NCBI GenBank assembly: GCA_964418585.1
Contig: CAYQMG010000176.1
Span: forward strand, 33,775-97,774
Direction of reading: 5' to 3'
Origin: JAJRTE01 sp964418585
GTDB lineage: Bacteria; Myxococcota_A; UBA796; JAJRTE01
DNA: 64,000 nt
In this document: positions 1 to 9,222 of the stretch, piece by piece
Numbering within the stretch: position 1 is the first letter of the stretch
How the letters are laid out: each line of letters starts with the position of its first letter
Position numbers and translations under genes: made by a program
The notes under the pieces: model-generated
Database searches by the model: none
The model's input: only the letters and a program-made list of their open reading frames with translations
What the model was told of the DNA's origin: nothing

Positions 1-190
1 CCTCGATCACGGCCTGAGCCTCCGGGCTCTCCAGCCCAGAGACCAGGGCGCCTTTGACCACGACCTCGAGGCCGAGCAACCGATCCCGACATCGATAGAC
101 CCGTCGACAGCCATGCTCGACGAGGGTCCGGGTCACGACGTATCGGCCGGATATGAATTCCTGGGGCTTCGCGGGGTCGTGTCCGTTCAT
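1..190 (-). CDS. N-terminus of a Ser/Thr protein kinase-like protein (cut by the window edge)
   Basis: Only the first 63 codons are in the window; the gene runs off the left edge. The ATG at 190 follows a good ribosome binding site, GGAGG, a few bases upstream. Residues 15-46 look like the first strands of a bacterial Hanks-type kinase: GRYVV near residue 15, then RVYRCRDRLLG, then VVVK, where the Lys (about residue 46) would be the ATP-anchoring lysine. The glycine-rich loop is degenerate (about LVEHGCRRVY), with only one of the usual glycines, so the protein could be a weak or pseudo-kinase. It lies downstream of the small exported-protein gene on the same strand, 99 bases away, and may be co-transcribed. 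The kinase assignment is inference from a short stretch. Confidence 0.55.
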   Translation of the reverse strand, partial: MNGHDPAKPQEFISGRYVVTRTLVEHGCRRVYRCRDRLLGLEVVVKGALVSGLESPEAQAVIE

Positions 191-289
191 GACCTCCTCC
201 TGGGACAGGAAGGGAGTGGCGTGCAACATGACTCCTGGATGGTTCAAGATAGCATCAAACACGGAAAAGGGGGGAGCATTGCGCGGGGA

Positions 290-628
290 TCAGCAGCGGG
301 GAACGCCGAAAAGGTTCAGCCAGTCGACCGTGGTGCAGGCCGAGGGGGGAACGACCAGACGGGGGGACGAGTCCGACCCGTCGTCCTTGGGCGGGATTCC
401 CTGCCACCCGAAAATGGTCAGGGCCGCCCCGGAAATCGGACGCACCCGGGAGCCCCGCTCGTCATGTTCCATCTCTCGATCCGTCCGGGACCTGTCTCGC
501 TCCATCCCATCGTTCCGCGCCACGGAGCCCGCCGGGGGTTCCGTCGCCTCTTCGCCAGCCAGGGAAACACTCGATATCGTCATGAGGAGACCGGCCAGTA
601 CTCCCATCAACACTTGGGAACCACGCAT
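290..628 (-). CDS. small exported protein of unknown function
   Basis: This is a 112-residue protein I do not recognise. The start at 628 is chosen over the upstream in-frame ATG at 790 because GGAGGAAG lies about five bases before it and a clear signal peptide begins there (MRGSQ, a hydrophobic run, then VSLAGEE near residues 20-26). The mature part is charged and low in complexity (repeated Arg/Glu/Asp around residues 40-60), then has a short more ordered tail containing IFGWQG and a final Cys. It lies directly upstream of the kinase-like gene on the same strand. After its TGA the frame stays open into the kinase start, which I take as chance. Confidence 0.6.
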   Translation of the reverse strand: MRGSQVLMGVLAGLLMTISSVSLAGEEATEPPAGSVARNDGMERDRSRTDREMEHDERGSRVRPISGAALTIFGWQGIPPKDDGSDSSPRLVVPPSACTTVDWLNLFGVPRC

Positions 629-1092
629 CGTTCTTCCTCCTTGCTTTCCACGTCTCGCCGTCCGGGTCAGCCAACGTCCGACCATCGGGCGCCATGCTGA
701 GCCGTTTGGTGACGTCCGACCTGGGTAAGAGGCGAGTGGTGTGCCACCGGAACTCGAGGCACGGAAAAATGCGTGTTCCGCCGACTCCACGGGGCGTGCG
801 AAATGGAAAAATCAGCTTTGATTCCACAAGGTTATGAGTCCAGCAACATACCGCGAGGCATCAAGCCGCTCCTCCCGTTTGCTCGAGGAGAATGTCCCGA
901 CTGTACGGCGCTTGACAGGCACTGCTTCACGGGTGCCGAACGGAGAGAAAAGACAGGTGCTCGACAGCAAGAACGGCCTGCCCGTGGGCCGACCATCGTT
1001 GCACCACCTCCCCCCTCGTGCTAGCCTGTCCAACGATACCGAGAAAGCTCAATGCGAGACGGACACGTGCGGCACCACACATGGAGGCAGAG
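629..1092. other. intergenic region without a recognisable gene
   Basis: This stretch lies between two divergently read small exported-protein genes. The open frames in it are short and have neither ribosome binding sites nor protein-like composition. A possible promoter for the rightward gene is TTGCAC at 999, a 17-base spacer and TAGCCT at 1022. A lone TTGACA-like hexamer near 914 has no good partner. Confidence 0.4.
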
Positions 1093-1569
1093 ATGAAAGA
1101 AAGCAAACTGCGACTTCTGGTCCTTGGTATCGGCGCCATCGCCATCCTTCAGCTCGGAGTCATCGTGGGGCAACTCCTGCCCGGGAGTCGTGCCCAGGCA
1201 GATCCCATCGGCATGAGCGTGGATGGAGGTACCAGCCCCCGGGTGACTCTCTCCGGTGAGCAAACAGGAACGGGCATGACCACCATCTACACGGTCCCCG
1301 AGGGCTACCAGCTCGTCATCACCGACATTCACGTGCAGGGACGCAACTACACGGGCGCATACGACCAGTTCACCCTGTACGATCCGGACGCCTCCCGGTA
1401 CCTGTTCAGCGGATGGTGGGGCATCAACTGGGGCTATGTGGACGCTCGCCCGGTGGAATGGCACAGTGAAACCGGGCTGGTGGTGCCTGGCGGGCACCGG
1501 CTCCAGATCCAAGTCTGGCAGGGATATCGCAACGCTTACACCATCGCCGGCTTCCTGGCCAGGGAATGA
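1093..1569 (+). CDS. exported or membrane-anchored beta-rich protein, unknown function
   Basis: This is a 158-residue protein. The start at 1093 is preferred to the in-frame ATG at 1081 because GGAGG lies about seven bases before it, inside the MEAE stretch. Residues 1-30 form one hydrophobic segment (LLVLGIGAIAILQLGVIVG) after a short basic start, so it is either an uncleaved signal anchor or a signal peptide. The rest is Gly, Tyr and Trp rich with alternating hydrophobic residues (YTVPEGYQLVITDIHVQG, then FSGWWGINWGY), as in a small beta-sandwich. I recognise no family. It ends 39 bases before the large MopE-repeat lipoprotein gene on the same strand, so the two are probably co-transcribed. 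Confidence 0.65.
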   Translation: MKESKLRLLVLGIGAIAILQLGVIVGQLLPGSRAQADPIGMSVDGGTSPRVTLSGEQTGTGMTTIYTVPEGYQLVITDIHVQGRNYTGAYDQFTLYDPDASRYLFSGWWGINWGYVDARPVEWHSETGLVVPGGHRLQIQVWQGYRNAYTIAGFLARE

Positions 1570-1608
1570 GGCGGCCTCTCACCCACCCCTTTTCGAGAGG
1601 AGGCTGCC

Positions 1609-4600
1609 ATGACCGCTGCGAAAATCTGCTTGCTGCCCGGCAAACCCACCCACCGCCCTTGCCCAAAAAGGTGCGAGTCGCCACGCTCTCACCACGGATT
1701 TCGAGGGACACCGCTCTGGTTGCTTCTCCCGCTGCTCGCAGCATGCCCGGACGAGGGCGATGACGACGATGCAACCAGCGCCATCCCCGTGACGCAAACC
1801 CCGACTGAAGCAGGTCGACTCGACGTCTCACCGACGAGCGTGACCTTCCCCGACACCGAGGCCGGTGCCCAGACGGTGGAGACGATCGTGCTCACCAACT
1901 CCGGAGCAGGCCCCATCACGCTCGCGGCCGTCTACTTCCCAAACGACGCCGACGGCGCATTCGCGTTCGCTCCGGGTCAAAACGACCCAACCGGAACCGT
2001 CATCCAGGGGGAAGACTCCCTCACCGTCTCAATCGCGTTCGCTCCGCCCACGTCCGGCACGTTCGATGGCACCTGGCGGGTCGCTTCGAACGATCCGGAC
2101 CGACCCAGCATCGATGTTCCCCTGTCCGGTACCGGGACGACACCCACCAGTCCGGACGACGACCAGGATGGATACACCGTGGCAGACGGAGACTGTGATG
2201 ACGATGACCCGGATGTCCACCCGGGGGCCACCGAAATCTGCAACGACCGCGACGACGATTGCAACGGTGAGGTCGACGAACAGGCCGCAGATGCGTTCGC
2301 GGTCTATCCCGACAATGATCAGGATGGATACGGGAACGAGGAGGCGGCCCTCACCAATTGTATCGTGCCCGACGGGTACACGACCGTCGGCGACGACTGC
2401 AATGACGAAGACCCGTCCACCCACCCTGGAGCAGATGAACTGTGCGACCAGGCCGACAACGACTGTGACGGCGCAGTGGACGAAGAAGCCACGGACGCCA
2501 TGACGGTCTACCCCGATACCGACGGAGACGGGTACGGCGCCACCTCCGGAACACTCCAGGCCTGCACGCCGCCAGAGGGCTACGTTGCCGAAACAGGCGA
2601 CTGCGACGACGACAACCCCGGTGTGAATCCGGACGCGCTCGAAGTATGTGACGGAATCGACAACAACTGCGATGGGCAGATCGACAACACAGGCGAGACC
2701 CTGCTCTACGTGGACGCAGACGGTGACGGCCACGGCGACCCCGACACGGGCGAACTCGGGTGTGGTCCGTCCGACGGCCGGGTGCCCCTCGGTGACGATT
2801 GCGACGATACCAACGGGGCCACCTACCCAGGTGCCGACGAATATTGCGACGGAATCGACAACGACTGCGACGGCGCGGTCGACGAAAACCCGGTAGACGG
2901 CTCCTCGTTCTACGAGGACAACGACCTCGATGGCCACGGAGCCGGTGATCCCATCACCGCGTGCGAGGAAATCCCGGGTCTGGTCACCACCGCCGATGAC
3001 TGTGACGACACCTCGGCGACCACTTATCCGGGCGCGGATGAACCCTGCGATGGGGTGGACAACGACTGCGACGGGGAAACCGACGAAGGCGGTCAAACCA
3101 CCCTGTACGCCGATCAGGATGGCGACGGGTGGGGAGATGAGACCCAGACCATCGTGAGTTGCAACACCGAAGGGTACGTGGGCACCGCGGGCGACTGCAA
3201 CGATCTCGATCCCAATGTCCACCCCTCTGCCGAGGAGGTGTGTGACCATGTGGATCAGGACTGCGATGGAGCAATCGACGAGGGTGTGACCACGACCTAC
3301 TACCTCGACCGCGACGGCGACGGATACGGGGACGATGAGACCACCACCGAGGCCTGTTCTCCTCCGACCACCGTCTTCCTCGAAACAGGTGGCGACTGCG
3401 ATGACCTCAACGCCGCGGTCAACCCGGGTGCCACCGAAACCTGCAACGCCGTCGATGATGATTGCGACGGACTCGTGGACGAGGACACGGAAGACGCGGC
3501 ATCCTACTACGTGGACGCAGACGGGGATGGGTACGGAGACCCGGCCCAGGGTATCCGATTCTGCACACAACCCGACGGTTACGTACTCGACGGAACAGAC
3601 TGTGACGACTCAAACCCGGACATCCACCCGGGGCAACCCGAAGTATGCAACGAGGTCGACGAGGATTGCAATGGGGTCGTTGACGACAATCCCACCGACG
3701 CCACCACCTGGTACCCGGACGTGGACCAGGACGGTTACGGAAGCATTGCGGGAGGAGTCGCTGCATGCGAACAGCCTCCGGGCTATCTCCCTGGAACGGG
3801 CGATTGCAACGACTCCATCGCCACCATTCATCCCGACGCGACCGAGGTGTGCGACGGCGTGGACCAGGATTGCGACGGACTCATCGATGAGGACATGACC
3901 TGGGCGTGGTATATCGACCGGGACGGCGATGGGTATGGAGACGAAAGTACAGAATTTCCCGCCTGTCAGCCTCCCAGCGACTTCTACGTGGATCTGTCGG
4001 GAGATTGCGACGATTTCGACGCCAACGTCTTCCCCGAGGCAAACGAACTGTGCAACGGAAAGGACGATGACTGCGACGGCACAGTCGACGAACCCGACGC
4101 CCTGGACGCCATCACCTGGTACCGGGACGCTGATGGCGACGGCCACGGCGACCCCGACGCTGCCCAGGTGGCCTGCCAGGTCCCGGACGGCTATGTCGCT
4201 TCCGACGATGATTGCGATGACACGGCCCCGAACGTCTTCACCGGGGCCACCGAGTGGTGCAATACCATTGACGACGACTGCGACGGTGAGGTCGACGAAC
4301 CTGACGCTGCTGACGCCCAAACCTGGTACCTGGACGTGGACCAGGACGGCTACGGCACCTCTCTTTCCTCGGTTCTGGCCTGCGACCAACCCGACGGGCA
4401 CGTGCTCGACGCCACCGACTGCAACGACTCCGACCCGAACGTCAACCCCGGGGCTACCGAGGTTTGCAACGGCACCGACGACGACTGCGACGGAATCACC
4501 GACGGTACCGACGCTGTCGACGGGGCCACCTGGTACCAGGACGCCGACAGCGACGGCTTTGGCAACCCGACCCGGACCCAGGTCACGTGCACGCAGCCGG

Positions 4601-5682
4601 TCGGCTATGTCGACAACGGCCTCGACTGCGACGACCTCCGGGCCGATACCTACCCCGACGCGCCGGAGATTCCGGACGATGCCTGGGACAACGACTGTGA
4701 CGGAAAAGTGGACGAAAACGGCCCACTCGCCGCTCTCCCGGTCGGGCTGACCGGCCACGCAACCGTGTACGACCCGATTCGTGAGCGCGTGCTGGTGATC
4801 GGTGGGCGCACCCGGTACGCACTCGTGGACGAGGTGTACGTACTGGACCTCTCGGGAGGAAACACCGGGGTCTGGGAAACCCTGGAACCGGAGGCCGACC
4901 CGAGTGCAGGAACACCGCTGGCACGCCACGGTCACACAGCCATCTACGACACGGACGCCGACCAGGTCGTCCTGTTCGGAGGACGCGGCTACCACGACCT
5001 CCTGGACGATGTCTGGGTACTCTCGTTCGCCACTTCCGAGGAGGGAACCTGGTCCCGGCTCTCACCCTCCGACGAAGGGCCACGGCCTCGGACCGACCAT
5101 GCCGCCGCCTACGACCCGGTCGACGCCCAGATGGTGATCCACGGCGGCAAGGGATACTACGGCCTGTTCCAGGACACCTGGAGCCTCTCCCTCCCACCTG
5201 CCACACCCACCTGGACCCTCCTCCATGACGGAACTGGAGAATCTCCCGGTCCACGGTATCGCCACGGCCTCGAGTTCGACTCGACTCACGACCGCTTCCT
5301 GCTTTTCGGCGGAGATGGCTTCTACGCTCGTAACAACGACTTGTGGGCCTTCGACCTGGCCACCGGATCCTGGTCCCAGCTCTCCCCCACCGGCCCCATA
5401 CCGCCCCCTCTGGCGGATTGCGCGGTCACCTTCGACTCGGAAACCTCCGAATTGCTGGTGTTCGGCGGCATCTCCTACTATGCCATCTCCGACATGCTCC
5501 TCGCCCTCGACGTTTCCAACTCCGCTGATGGCTCCTGGTCCGTGCTCTATACACCCGGACCCTTCACGCCCACAGCCGGAGCAGGAGCGCTCGTCCTCTA
5601 CCCGGACGCTCTCTACTACCTCTTCTTCGGCCAGGGTTACTATGGACTGCGCGACCGACCCATGAGCGGAGAACGAAAATAG
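1609..5682 (+). CDS. MopE-type repeat lipoprotein with C-terminal kelch propeller
   Basis: This 1357-residue surface or periplasmic protein starts at 1609 behind AGAGGAGG. The signal region is unusually long; the hydrophobic core ends in a lipobox-like LLAAC followed by acidic residues (about 45-55). Residues 65-175 resemble an Ig-like 'choice-of-anchor' domain (FPDTEAGAQTVETIVLTN). About 13 tandem units of roughly 65 residues follow (about 181-1037), each with a D-x-D-G-D-G-x-G calcium-loop-like motif, a DCDD and a C-D-x-x-D-N-D-C-D-G-x-x-D-E block; these match the putative metal-binding motif of the MopE family. The C-terminal 320 residues hold five to six kelch-like strands (LVIGGR, VLFGGRGYH, LLFGGDGFY, LVFGGISYY). 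Metal binding is inferred from the family; no enzyme is evident. Confidence 0.9.
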   Translation: MTAAKICLLPGKPTHRPCPKRCESPRSHHGFRGTPLWLLLPLLAACPDEGDDDDATSAIPVTQTPTEAGRLDVSPTSVTFPDTEAGAQTVETIVLTNSGAGPITLAAVYFPNDADGAFAFAPGQNDPTGTVIQGEDSLTVSIAFAPPTSGTFDGTWRVASNDPDRPSIDVPLSGTGTTPTSPDDDQDGYTVADGDCDDDDPDVHPGATEICNDRDDDCNGEVDEQAADAFAVYPDNDQDGYGNEEAALTNCIVPDGYTTVGDDCNDEDPSTHPGADELCDQADNDCDGAVDEEATDAMTVYPDTDGDGYGATSGTLQACTPPEGYVAETGDCDDDNPGVNPDALEVCDGIDNNCDGQIDNTGETLLYVDADGDGHGDPDTGELGCGPSDGRVPLGDDCDDTNGATYPGADEYCDGIDNDCDGAVDENPVDGSSFYEDNDLDGHGAGDPITACEEIPGLVTTADDCDDTSATTYPGADEPCDGVDNDCDGETDEGGQTTLYADQDGDGWGDETQTIVSCNTEGYVGTAGDCNDLDPNVHPSAEEVCDHVDQDCDGAIDEGVTTTYYLDRDGDGYGDDETTTEACSPPTTVFLETGGDCDDLNAAVNPGATETCNAVDDDCDGLVDEDTEDAASYYVDADGDGYGDPAQGIRFCTQPDGYVLDGTDCDDSNPDIHPGQPEVCNEVDEDCNGVVDDNPTDATTWYPDVDQDGYGSIAGGVAACEQPPGYLPGTGDCNDSIATIHPDATEVCDGVDQDCDGLIDEDMTWAWYIDRDGDGYGDESTEFPACQPPSDFYVDLSGDCDDFDANVFPEANELCNGKDDDCDGTVDEPDALDAITWYRDADGDGHGDPDAAQVACQVPDGYVASDDDCDDTAPNVFTGATEWCNTIDDDCDGEVDEPDAADAQTWYLDVDQDGYGTSLSSVLACDQPDGHVLDATDCNDSDPNVNPGATEVCNGTDDDCDGITDGTDAVDGATWYQDADSDGFGNPTRTQVTCTQPVGYVDNGLDCDDLRADTYPDAPEIPDDAWDNDCDGKVDENGPLAALPVGLTGHATVYDPIRERVLVIGGRTRYALVDEVYVLDLSGGNTGVWETLEPEADPSAGTPLARHGHTAIYDTDADQVVLFGGRGYHDLLDDVWVLSFATSEEGTWSRLSPSDEGPRPRTDHAAAYDPVDAQMVIHGGKGYYGLFQDTWSLSLPPATPTWTLLHDGTGESPGPRYRHGLEFDSTHDRFLLFGGDGFYARNNDLWAFDLATGSWSQLSPTGPIPPPLADCAVTFDSETSELLVFGGISYYAISDMLLALDVSNSADGSWSVLYTPGPFTPTAGAGALVLYPDALYYLFFGQGYYGLRDRPMSGERK
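2152..4725 (+). repeat. tandem array of about 13 MopE-type coding repeats
   Basis: Units of roughly 195-205 bases encode Asp-rich loops with up to four cysteines each. The units have diverged at protein level (spacers differ completely) while the D-x-D-G-D-G, DCDD and C-D-G-x-D-N-D-C-D-G cores are kept, so this is an old array under selection rather than a recent amplification. Confidence 0.85.
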
Positions 5683-5737
5683 GACTCCGGCGCGTTCCAG
5701 GAAGCACCAGGCCGGGACCAAAAGGCATTGCCGGATC

Positions 5738-6703
5738 TCACCAGCCCGACCCAGGCTCCGCGTCCTCCTCGAGACTCCGCCATATCCGACGAAACGCCTC
5801 CAGGCGCCGCCGAGGGACATCCCCGCGGGCCACCGCCTCTTCCAAAACGCACCCGGGCTCCCCCCGGTGCCGACAATCAGGCAATGCACACCGCCCCGCC
5901 CGCTCCAGGTCGGGAAAGCCACGCAGAAGATCCTGCGGCGTCAGGTTGATGAGACCGAACACTCGCTGGCCCGGAAGATCGATCAGATACCCATCCCCGC
6001 ATTCGAGTGGCAGCAAACGCGCCGACGAGGTAACGTGCCGACCTCGCCCGGTCGCAGCGCTGACCTCCCCCACCACCAAACTCGAGTCCCCGGTCAAGTG
6101 ACGGGCCAATGTGGTCTTGCCCGTGCCGGAAAGTCCTGCCAACGCCGTGGTCTTGCCCACCATCAAAGCGGTCAGGGCATCCAGCCCTTCGCCCGTCACC
6201 GCACTGGTCCGGAGCAACGGCACCCCCAATCCCTCAAACGAATCGATCACCGCCTGCGCACGCGCGGACACCCCCAGATCCACTTTCGTGAAACAGACTA
6301 CCGGCTCAATGTCATCCCGCCACGCCGCCACAAGGTACCGATCCATCAACCCGGGGTTCAACCCAGGTTGCGCGACCGACCCCACGATGAGCAGTTGATC
6401 CACGTTCGCAGCCACCACCTGATCACGCCTCCCTCGCCGACGCACACTCGCACGCCGAAGCTGGTTGCGCCGGGGCAACACCTCCACGATCCGCCACAAC
6501 ACGCGATCCACTCGCTCGACCACCACGTGATCCCCAACCGTGGGACGGACCGCTCCCCGAAGAAGCGACCGCCTCGCCACGCACCGAACCGCTCCGCTCC
6601 CTGTAGATACCACCCATTGCGGCCCGAGCACCTGGATCACTCGACCACAAACCCTCTCGCTCCCCAGTGCTTCCTCCACGCCGTTGTGTGTCTCCATCGC
6701 CAT
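5738..6703 (-). CDS. rsgA: ribosome small subunit-dependent GTPase RsgA
   Basis: RsgA (YjeQ/EngC) is a circularly permuted GTPase that helps late maturation of the 30S subunit in the cytoplasm. The 321-residue protein has the expected order: an N-terminal OB-fold (residues 15-80), G4 (TKVD, about 140), G5 (SAVTGEG), then G1 (GLSGTGKTTL, about 190), a threonine-bearing G2 segment, G3 (DLPG) and a C-terminal zinc finger with the C-x5-C-x-H-x5-C pattern (CALPDCRHRGEPGC). Length fits the family. G1 has T-G-K-T-T where many members have V-G-K-S-S. The start at 6703 has GGAGG about 12 bases upstream. It converges on the kelch lipoprotein gene with a 55-base gap and no obvious terminator. Confidence 0.93.
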   Translation of the reverse strand: MAMETHNGVEEALGSERVCGRVIQVLGPQWVVSTGSGAVRCVARRSLLRGAVRPTVGDHVVVERVDRVLWRIVEVLPRRNQLRRASVRRRGRRDQVVAANVDQLLIVGSVAQPGLNPGLMDRYLVAAWRDDIEPVVCFTKVDLGVSARAQAVIDSFEGLGVPLLRTSAVTGEGLDALTALMVGKTTALAGLSGTGKTTLARHLTGDSSLVVGEVSAATGRGRHVTSSARLLPLECGDGYLIDLPGQRVFGLINLTPQDLLRGFPDLERAGRCALPDCRHRGEPGCVLEEAVARGDVPRRRLEAFRRIWRSLEEDAEPGSGW

Positions 6704-7519
6704 CGGCCGGACAATCCTCCTTCAGAATTCGGTCACAGCTTGCCAGCCCAACCAGCACGATGTCAAGAACCCTGAACCGCACGACTCCACCACCGCGTCC
6801 GGTTCATCACACCCGCCCTCCAGCCGTTCCTTGCTCCACAACTCCCCCAACCCGGACCCGCCGGACTCCAGTCAATGGACGCGCGTCACGGACAATCCCG
6901 CACGTGTTCATTTCGCACCCGCCGACGTGCTCCGCTTCCACGTCGCCATCTTCTCCAACCAAACTTGCGGATACACCCCCCGCTCCAGCCACCCGGCCCT
7001 GCCCATCGAATCCACCTCTCACCTCCATCTCATCGACACCGGAGTTCCGGCCCGTCAGACCCGGTGTCATTCTCGAGAACAACAGGGGGCCGCGCAAGCT
7101 CACAAAGAACACCGCAAGGGCACCACCGTTCGAGGTGCGGAACCCTGGAACCGAAACTTGCTCCACGGGAATCGGGACCGGGAAACGTGTTCCGACGCCC
7201 GTGGCACGAGCGCGCCCTCGGTTCCCCGCCCGTCCCGCTCCACGCGCCGGACACCGCCTTCCGGCCTCCCACCCCTTGTCCATGATTCCCCGTGCGAACA
7301 CTGCTTCCCGGCAGCAGAGCTGCTTCGGGACGGACGTCCGGCTGCGCCGCCGACTTCGAATTGGAGCTGCTGCAAGAGGAAAGTGGGTTGACAGTCGGGT
7401 ACCACGATGTGGTAGAGTCCCCCCGTATTTCACAGGAGGCGTCCGGTGACGGCGGCGGGCGGGTGAAAAGGGCCTTGTGCCGGACCTGGACGAAAGCCGA
7501 GAAGGGGGAACGAGAGGAG
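6704..7519. other. long intergenic region with no convincing gene
   Basis: Frames on both strands are open for up to about 270 codons, but none combines a ribosome binding site, a start and protein-like composition. The minus-strand frame ending at 6807 and the plus-strand frame ending at 7449 mirror each other and look like by-products of high GC. The strand bias (C-rich on plus) could mark an eroded minus-strand gene. The right end carries the candidate promoter of the cytochrome operon. Confidence 0.4.
7388..7418 (+). promoter_or_regulatory. candidate sigma-70-type promoter of the cytochrome operon
   Basis: A perfect TTGACA at 7388 is followed after 19 bases by TAGAGT at 7413, about 100 bases before the first gene of the operon. 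The spacer is two bases longer than ideal. The TAG-x-x-T form of the -10 recurs at another candidate in the window (41484). Confidence 0.4.
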
Positions 7520-8476
7520 ATGGCGGAGAAGCAACGTGACGGAGGGGCCGGGGGTTCTGGGGGAGGAGGAGCAGTCCGCGACCCTCGACATCACGTCTAC
7601 CCGGTCCTGGGTGCACTGGTGGTGGTCGCGGTGGTCGCCATTGCAGCGCGCAGCGTGGCGGTTCCGGAGACGTTTGGTGAGTACGGGACCTACCGTGCGG
7701 CGGCGGTGACGGAGGCGATGGAGCGAGCGCCGCGCCACGTGGGCGAGGCGGTGTGTGAGGAATGCCATGACGACATCGTGGCGATTCACGACAAGGATGT
7801 ACACGTGCACGTTCAGTGTGAGACGTGCCACGGTCCGGGGTCCACGCACGTGGAGAAGGAGGACGGGACGGAGATCATCCGGCCACAGGGGAAGGAGTTT
7901 TGCCTGACGTGTCATCGTCTGCTCCTGGCGCGTCCAGGTCCATTTCCCCAGGTTCGCTGGAAAGAGCATTTTGAGTTCGTGGGTGTGAAGGACGAGACCA
8001 TCGACTGCACGGCGTGTCACGACCCGCACGAACCGCTCTACCTGGACCGCGACATACACAGTGCGCGGCTCCATCCTTTGATTCAGCGGTGTCGGGATTG
8101 CCACGTGGGCATGCAGGAGGATTCATCGGCGAAGCCCCCGGACCATCCACAGGTTTTCGAGTGCGGCTACTGCCACGAGGAGAAGGTAAAGGACTTCGCG
8201 CGGCGCACGCATGCGAAGGTTTCCTGCACCACGTGCCACTTGTTCATCAAGGAATCGAGTTTTTCGGGCCGGATTATCCGGGACGCGGATCCGCGGTTCT
8301 GTCTGCTGTGTCATCGCGACGCGGAGTTCCGGAGTGTGAATTCGGCACCGGGTATCGATTGGCCGGCGCACCTGGATGATGTGAAGGAAGGACCCGAGGA
8401 CGAAGGCAAGCGGTGCATCGACTGTCACCGGGATCGCATTCATGCGCCTGTTTCGGAAGGGAGGCCCCAACAATGA
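7520..8476 (+). CDS. membrane-anchored nonaheme c-type cytochrome
   Basis: This 318-residue protein has a short Gly-rich cytoplasmic start, one transmembrane helix (about 28-46) and nine C-x-x-C-H heme-attachment motifs, at residues 79, 100, 128, 163, 191, 215, 236, 261 and 299. It would be an electron-carrying periplasmic subunit. The ATG at 7520 is used; an upstream in-frame GTG at 7463 is possible, because the purine-rich AGGAG directly abuts the ATG. The stop overlaps the start of the next gene (ATGA), so the cytochrome, the iron-sulfur protein and the NrfD protein are very likely translated as one complex. It resembles the cytochrome subunits of quinol:cytochrome modules such as Nrf, Qrc or Cbc types, but I cannot assign one. 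The partner that finally donates or accepts electrons is not in the window. Confidence 0.88.
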   Translation: MAEKQRDGGAGGSGGGGAVRDPRHHVYPVLGALVVVAVVAIAARSVAVPETFGEYGTYRAAAVTEAMERAPRHVGEAVCEECHDDIVAIHDKDVHVHVQCETCHGPGSTHVEKEDGTEIIRPQGKEFCLTCHRLLLARPGPFPQVRWKEHFEFVGVKDETIDCTACHDPHEPLYLDRDIHSARLHPLIQRCRDCHVGMQEDSSAKPPDHPQVFECGYCHEEKVKDFARRTHAKVSCTTCHLFIKESSFSGRIIRDADPRFCLLCHRDAEFRSVNSAPGIDWPAHLDDVKEGPEDEGKRCIDCHRDRIHAPVSEGRPQQ

Positions 8477-9222
8477 GGGACAAACGTATCACCCGGCGTG
8501 CGGTGCTCAAGGGCCTGGCAGCCGCTCCCGGGTTGCTGTTGCTGCCCATCGGCCCTATCCGGCCGGCCCAGGGGGAGGAGGCTGCCGGGTACGACTGGAC
8601 CAAGCACTACTGGGGCTACGCCGTGGACACGACCAAGTGCATCGGGTGTTGTGCCTGCATGCGTGCCTGTCGTGCGGAGAACGACGTGCCCAAGGGCCAC
8701 TTCCGGACCTGGGTGGAGCGGTACCGGATTCGGCTCGATGGCCAGGTGGACGTGGACACGGCGGCGCACGACGACAACTTCGTTTTCCGGGAAGTGGAAG
8801 GGGACGTGGCCAAGGCGTTCTTCGTGCCCAAGCTGTGTAACCACTGTGAGAAATCGGTTTGCAGCCAGGTCTGCCCGGTGGGCGCGTCCTACACCACCAA
8901 GGACGGCGTGGTCCTGGTGGACAAGAAGCACTGTATCGGGTGCGGATACTGTATCCAGGCCTGCCCCTACGGGACTCGGTTCCTGAACCCTGAGACGCAC
9001 ACCGCGGACAAGTGCACGTTGTGCTACCACCGAATCACCAAGGGCTTGTTGCCCGCCTGCGTTCAGGCCTGTCCGGTGGGTGCCCGGTTGTTCGGTGATC
9101 TGAACGATCCGAACAGCCACCTCTCCATGATCCTCCGGCAACAGCGCTACCGGTTGCTGCGACCGGAAATGGGAACCCACCCCAAGTGCTTCTACATCGG
9201 ACTCGACAAGGAGGTGGTGTAG
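8473..9222 (+). CDS. Tat-exported ferredoxin subunit with four 4Fe-4S clusters (NrfC/PsrB-like)
   Basis: The 249-residue protein begins with a twin-arginine signal (TRRAVLKG near residues 8-15, hydrophobic stretch to about 32), so it is exported folded. Four cysteine groups follow in the order usual for NrfC/PsrB/HybA-type subunits: CIGCCACMRAC, CNHC with CSQVCPVG, CIGCGYCIQACPYG and CTLC with CVQACPVG. It would pass electrons between the NrfD quinone-reactive subunit and the nonaheme cytochrome. The start overlaps the cytochrome stop as ATGA, with GGGAGG about ten bases upstream, and its stop overlaps the GTG start of the next gene by one base. No molybdopterin catalytic subunit is encoded nearby. 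Confidence 0.92.
   Translation: MRDKRITRRAVLKGLAAAPGLLLLPIGPIRPAQGEEAAGYDWTKHYWGYAVDTTKCIGCCACMRACRAENDVPKGHFRTWVERYRIRLDGQVDVDTAAHDDNFVFREVEGDVAKAFFVPKLCNHCEKSVCSQVCPVGASYTTKDGVVLVDKKHCIGCGYCIQACPYGTRFLNPETHTADKCTLCYHRITKGLLPACVQACPVGARLFGDLNDPNSHLSMILRQQRYRLLRPEMGTHPKCFYIGLDKEVV

Noticed and set aside
100..292. TGA at the end of the 290-628 gene followed by an open frame into the kinase start, a second possible selenocysteine
   Set aside because: There is no family to place a Cys at that site, the kinase start has its own good ribosome binding site, and 33 open codons are expected by chance at this GC content.
6807..7616. Long minus-strand and plus-strand open frames between rsgA and the cytochrome operon
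   Set aside because: They mirror each other, lack ribosome binding sites, have mixed third-position composition and resemble no protein I know. An eroded gene cannot be excluded.
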